From Kudoa neothunni (Eukaryota; Cnidaria): DNA of 64,000 nt. Of the stretch, positions 61,533-64,000 are shown piece after piece. The notes below the pieces were generated by a model. It was given only the letters and a program-made list of their open reading frames with translations, had not been told where the DNA came from and ran no database searches. Every line of letters begins with the position of its first letter. Position 1 is the first letter of the stretch. The stretch is from positions 7,750,001 through 7,814,000 of the forward strand of contig OZ199838.1 of the NCBI GenBank assembly GCA_964304625.1. Direction: 5' to 3'. The position numbers were made by a program, and so were the translations under genes.

Positions 61533-63995
61533 ATGAACAGCAACGAAAGTGGTGGAAACAACCATGATGTTAACACTAACGAGAATAATTTTTTTAAAGT
61601 TGGTGATACGTTTAATAACTTTGAAGAATTAAAGTTGAAAATTGAACAGTTGGAATTACTCGATAAATATACGATGTTCATATTAGATTTCAAAACCATT
61701 GATAGTGGCCAACAACGATGTGATCGAGTGTTAAATCCATTATTAAAATATTATCAATAAAAATATTGTTGTATTCACGGCGGGAAAAAGGTAAATCGTT
61801 ATATTTTGTTAAATATTTGTTATTCAAGGTTAATTATTATTTTGTCTTTAGAAATATTTTTATTTAGTTATTAAGTTATTTATTGGTTTCATTACTTTAG
61901 AGAAAGCGATCAACTGGTCAACGAAATACGAACTCTTATTATAAGGGATGCCCAGTGTTTTTAAGATTTCTAATAGACACCGATGGGAAAAAACTTGTGT
62001 TAAAATCTCTTAATTTATCACACAACCACGATTCTCTTAGTTTACCCTCAAAATTTTCGTCAAAGGCAAAAAAACTTAATGATGAGGAGATTACATATAT
62101 CACCCAACTTGTTGAAGTCGACGGTAATTCAAAGGCTATCCAAGAAAAATTTTTAGGGAGAAGGGAAAGTACGTTTTGCTGAAAAAGCTAAGAAACATTA
62201 AATATTCAATTAAGTCCCATTCAACCACACTTGATTGTTTGTTAACTCTAAAAAATAATCCTAATGTATTTATTGAAGTGTTAGAAGCTGAAAATAATTT
62301 TAAGGGCCTTTTTTATCAAGATTTTGACATGAAAAAATGCCTGAAAGCTTACCCCGAAATAATATTTATTGACGCCACATATAAATTATTAGACTGTAGG
62401 GCTCCAGTTTATTTTCTTGCGGTAATGGATGGAAGAGGAATGAGCGAGATTGTGGCAACAGGAATCCTCACCGAAGAAACCGAGGAAATATTGTCATGGT
62501 TTATTAAAACAATTAAAAAGCATTACCCATTGATAGAAAACGAGACTAAAATTTTTATGACAGACAAAGACATAGTAGAACGAAAAGTTTTAAAAAATAT
62601 TTCTCGAAATGTTAACATTCAATTATGTCTTTATCATGTCTTAAAAGCATTTAATCGTGAAATCAAGGTCGAGAAAATGAACATCAATTCTAAGGAAAAA
62701 GAAATTTCACTCTTTTACCTACAAAAAATCTCATACGCCAAAAACAACGATGAGTATAATTCTATAAAAAACAATTTAAGGATAATGTAGGAGAAAACGT
62801 TTATCGTTATTTTAAAAATAATTGGCATACCATCAAAGATGAATGGGTTATTGGTTTACGGAGATACGATGGAATGTTCTTAAATTTTACCAATAATAGA
62901 ATTGAAAGTATCAATTCCAAAGTAAAACAAGTGATTCCATTGTTTTCTTCTTTTGAAGAATTTTTCAAGAAGTTTCTGGTTTACATAAATACTTCAAGAA
63001 TGGAGAATGATAATAAGGCTGTTCAAGAAATTTTAGACTCCTCAAAAATTCATTGATCTTGATATAATCGAGTATTATAATTATTTAACAAAATATCCAT
63101 TTCAAATGGTTTCAAATGAATATTCTAAAGTTCTATCGCCAGAAAACATCGGTGACGAAATTTTTCCAGGTAGTTTTAATATGCCTTCCAATGATAAATG
63201 TGGCTGTCCCTTCAGAATCAGCATGAACTTACCATGCTGTCATGTATTTACATATCGGAAAAAGTGTAATCTTCCACTTTTTGATAAATCTTTGTGCTCC
63301 AAGAGATGGACGAAAAATTACTTTATTGAAAACTCCAGGTTGCAAGAAAATGTTTGCAAAAAGAATGATGTCGACTTTGGAAGCGATTCGATTATTTTCA
63401 GTTCTTTACCCAAGAATGTTCAATATTCAGAACAGAAAAAATTTAATGAAGCTTCTAGGTTAATGAAAACCGTCGCTGCTAGAATATCAGAAAAAACAGG
63501 CCCTGAATACAATTATTGGATAGATATGCTGAAACAGTTTGTGGAATGCATTGAAAATAATGAAAAAATTGCGATAACAAGATTTAACGATAATGACTCT
63601 ACACGTGAGGTCTCAGCAGCCTCAAGCAAAAACATCACTGCATCTAAAAGTATTCATTTATATAATATAATGTAATATTAATTCTGACCTTTATAGATTC
63701 AGAATTACATCATTGCCCTGTAAACGAAAGTCAACAAGAGTAAAACGGAATCCCTGTTTAAATATTTATTCTAATTATAGAGAGAAATCCAATAATGGTG
63801 AAAAATCATATGATATATCTGATGAAGATAATAAAATTTCAAGTAATACAACAATTAATTATATTTTTGATTCAAAATGTAGAATTAATTAATTTTGCCT
63901 TCAAAAATTAAATACAAGGGCCGCCCTAGGCCCTAGAGGTTCGCCGACGACTGTAATTGATATAAAAAGATCTAAAGTCCACATGAGTTTGTTCA
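61533..63995 (+). pseudogene. MULE transposase with FAR1-like finger and SWIM finger, four lesions
   Basis: ATG at 61533 (MNSNESGGNNHDVNTN), with VGDTFNNFEELKLKIEQL. A TAA at about 61758 precedes KYCCIHGGKK, where an intron (GTAAATC...CTTTAG, about 61791-61900) is likely. Then come RSTGQRNTNSYYKGCP and LNLSHNHDS. MULE domain: EIIFIDATYKLLDCRAPVYF (first Asp), IFMTDKDIVERKVLKN (second Asp), LCLYHVLKAFNRE and FTNNRIESINSKVKQ (Glu). SWIM CGCPFRISMNLPCCHVF is complete. The tail motif KIKYKGRP then PTTVIDIKRSK is at about 63900-63975. Frameshifts near 62165, 62788 and 63050 and the TAA inactivate it. All catalytic residues remain, so this is the youngest-looking MULE here. Confidence 0.85.
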
Positions 63996-64000
63996 TGAAT

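Larger units (their letters stand above)
61176..64000 (+). mobile_element. MULE running off the window's right edge
   Basis: The left terminus GGAAGTGTCTATTGGCCCG is the same as that of the element at 11510-13798. The right terminus was not found before 64000, so the element continues outside. It contains a nearly full transposase gene with several lesions. Confidence 0.82.

Overview
This is a eukaryotic, almost certainly animal, window. It is strongly AT-rich. It holds four host genes split by very short introns (mostly about 36-60 nt) and many DNA transposons of typical animal superfamilies: MULE, hAT, piggyBac, pogo/Tigger, mariner-like, Merlin and possibly Helitron. A CREBRF/REPTOR-type bZIP gene, a family I know only from animals, supports an animal. 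Fast-evolving proteins and tiny introns would suit a reduced or parasitic lineage (a myxozoan or a parasitic arthropod, for example), but the species cannot be fixed from the sequence.

Host genes. (1) 3228-4716, minus: a compact nine-exon TENT4/Trf4-type non-canonical poly(A) polymerase. It looks like a pseudogene until its 36-60 nt introns are removed. (2) 16965-19864, minus: an RBM25 homologue with an RRM near the N terminus and a C-terminal PWI domain. (3) 39366-40960, plus: a CREBRF/REPTOR-like bZIP factor. (4) 55428-57946, minus: an AFG2/SPATA5-type AAA ATPase with a canonical second ATPase domain and a degenerate first one. Its 5' end is unresolved. RNA 3'-end tailing, splicing, stress transcription and ribosome-maturation AAA functions are represented. 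Nothing suggests these genes form a cluster; they are islands between transposons.

Mobile DNA, left to right: MULE relic (0.5-1.0 kb), small MITE (2.1 kb), piggyBac relic (5.3-6.8 kb), Tigger relic holding a nested hAT MITE (6.9-8.7 kb), possible Helitron junction (8.85 kb), Merlin relic (9.1-9.9 kb), mariner-like element with a long ORF but lost catalytic Asp residues (10.0-11.3 kb), internally decayed MULE with a perfect 9-bp target duplication (11.5-13.8 kb), near-complete piggyBac (13.8-16.4 kb), hAT/ZBED element split by a pogo/Tigger element (21.4-25.7 kb), internally deleted mariner (27.1-28.2 kb), two hAT relics (28.4-30.2 and 32.2-33.3 kb), pogo MITE (33.4-34.2 kb), GC-rich island and Merlin element (34.6-36.1 kb), piggyBac relic (44.3-45.1 kb), three MULE copies (46.7-54.1 kb, one nested in a second pogo MITE copy), MITE-like stretch (59.8-60.6 kb), and a MULE running off the right edge (from 61.2 kb).

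The most distinctive theme is the MULE group. At least six copies of SWIM-type MULEs are present. Several share a C-terminal motif of the type GRP...TVIG.KKRK. Three copies have clear 9-bp target duplications, and one has its empty site preserved 17 kb away. All transposases I could follow are damaged. The remaining long intervals are AT-rich and show no gene I can support.
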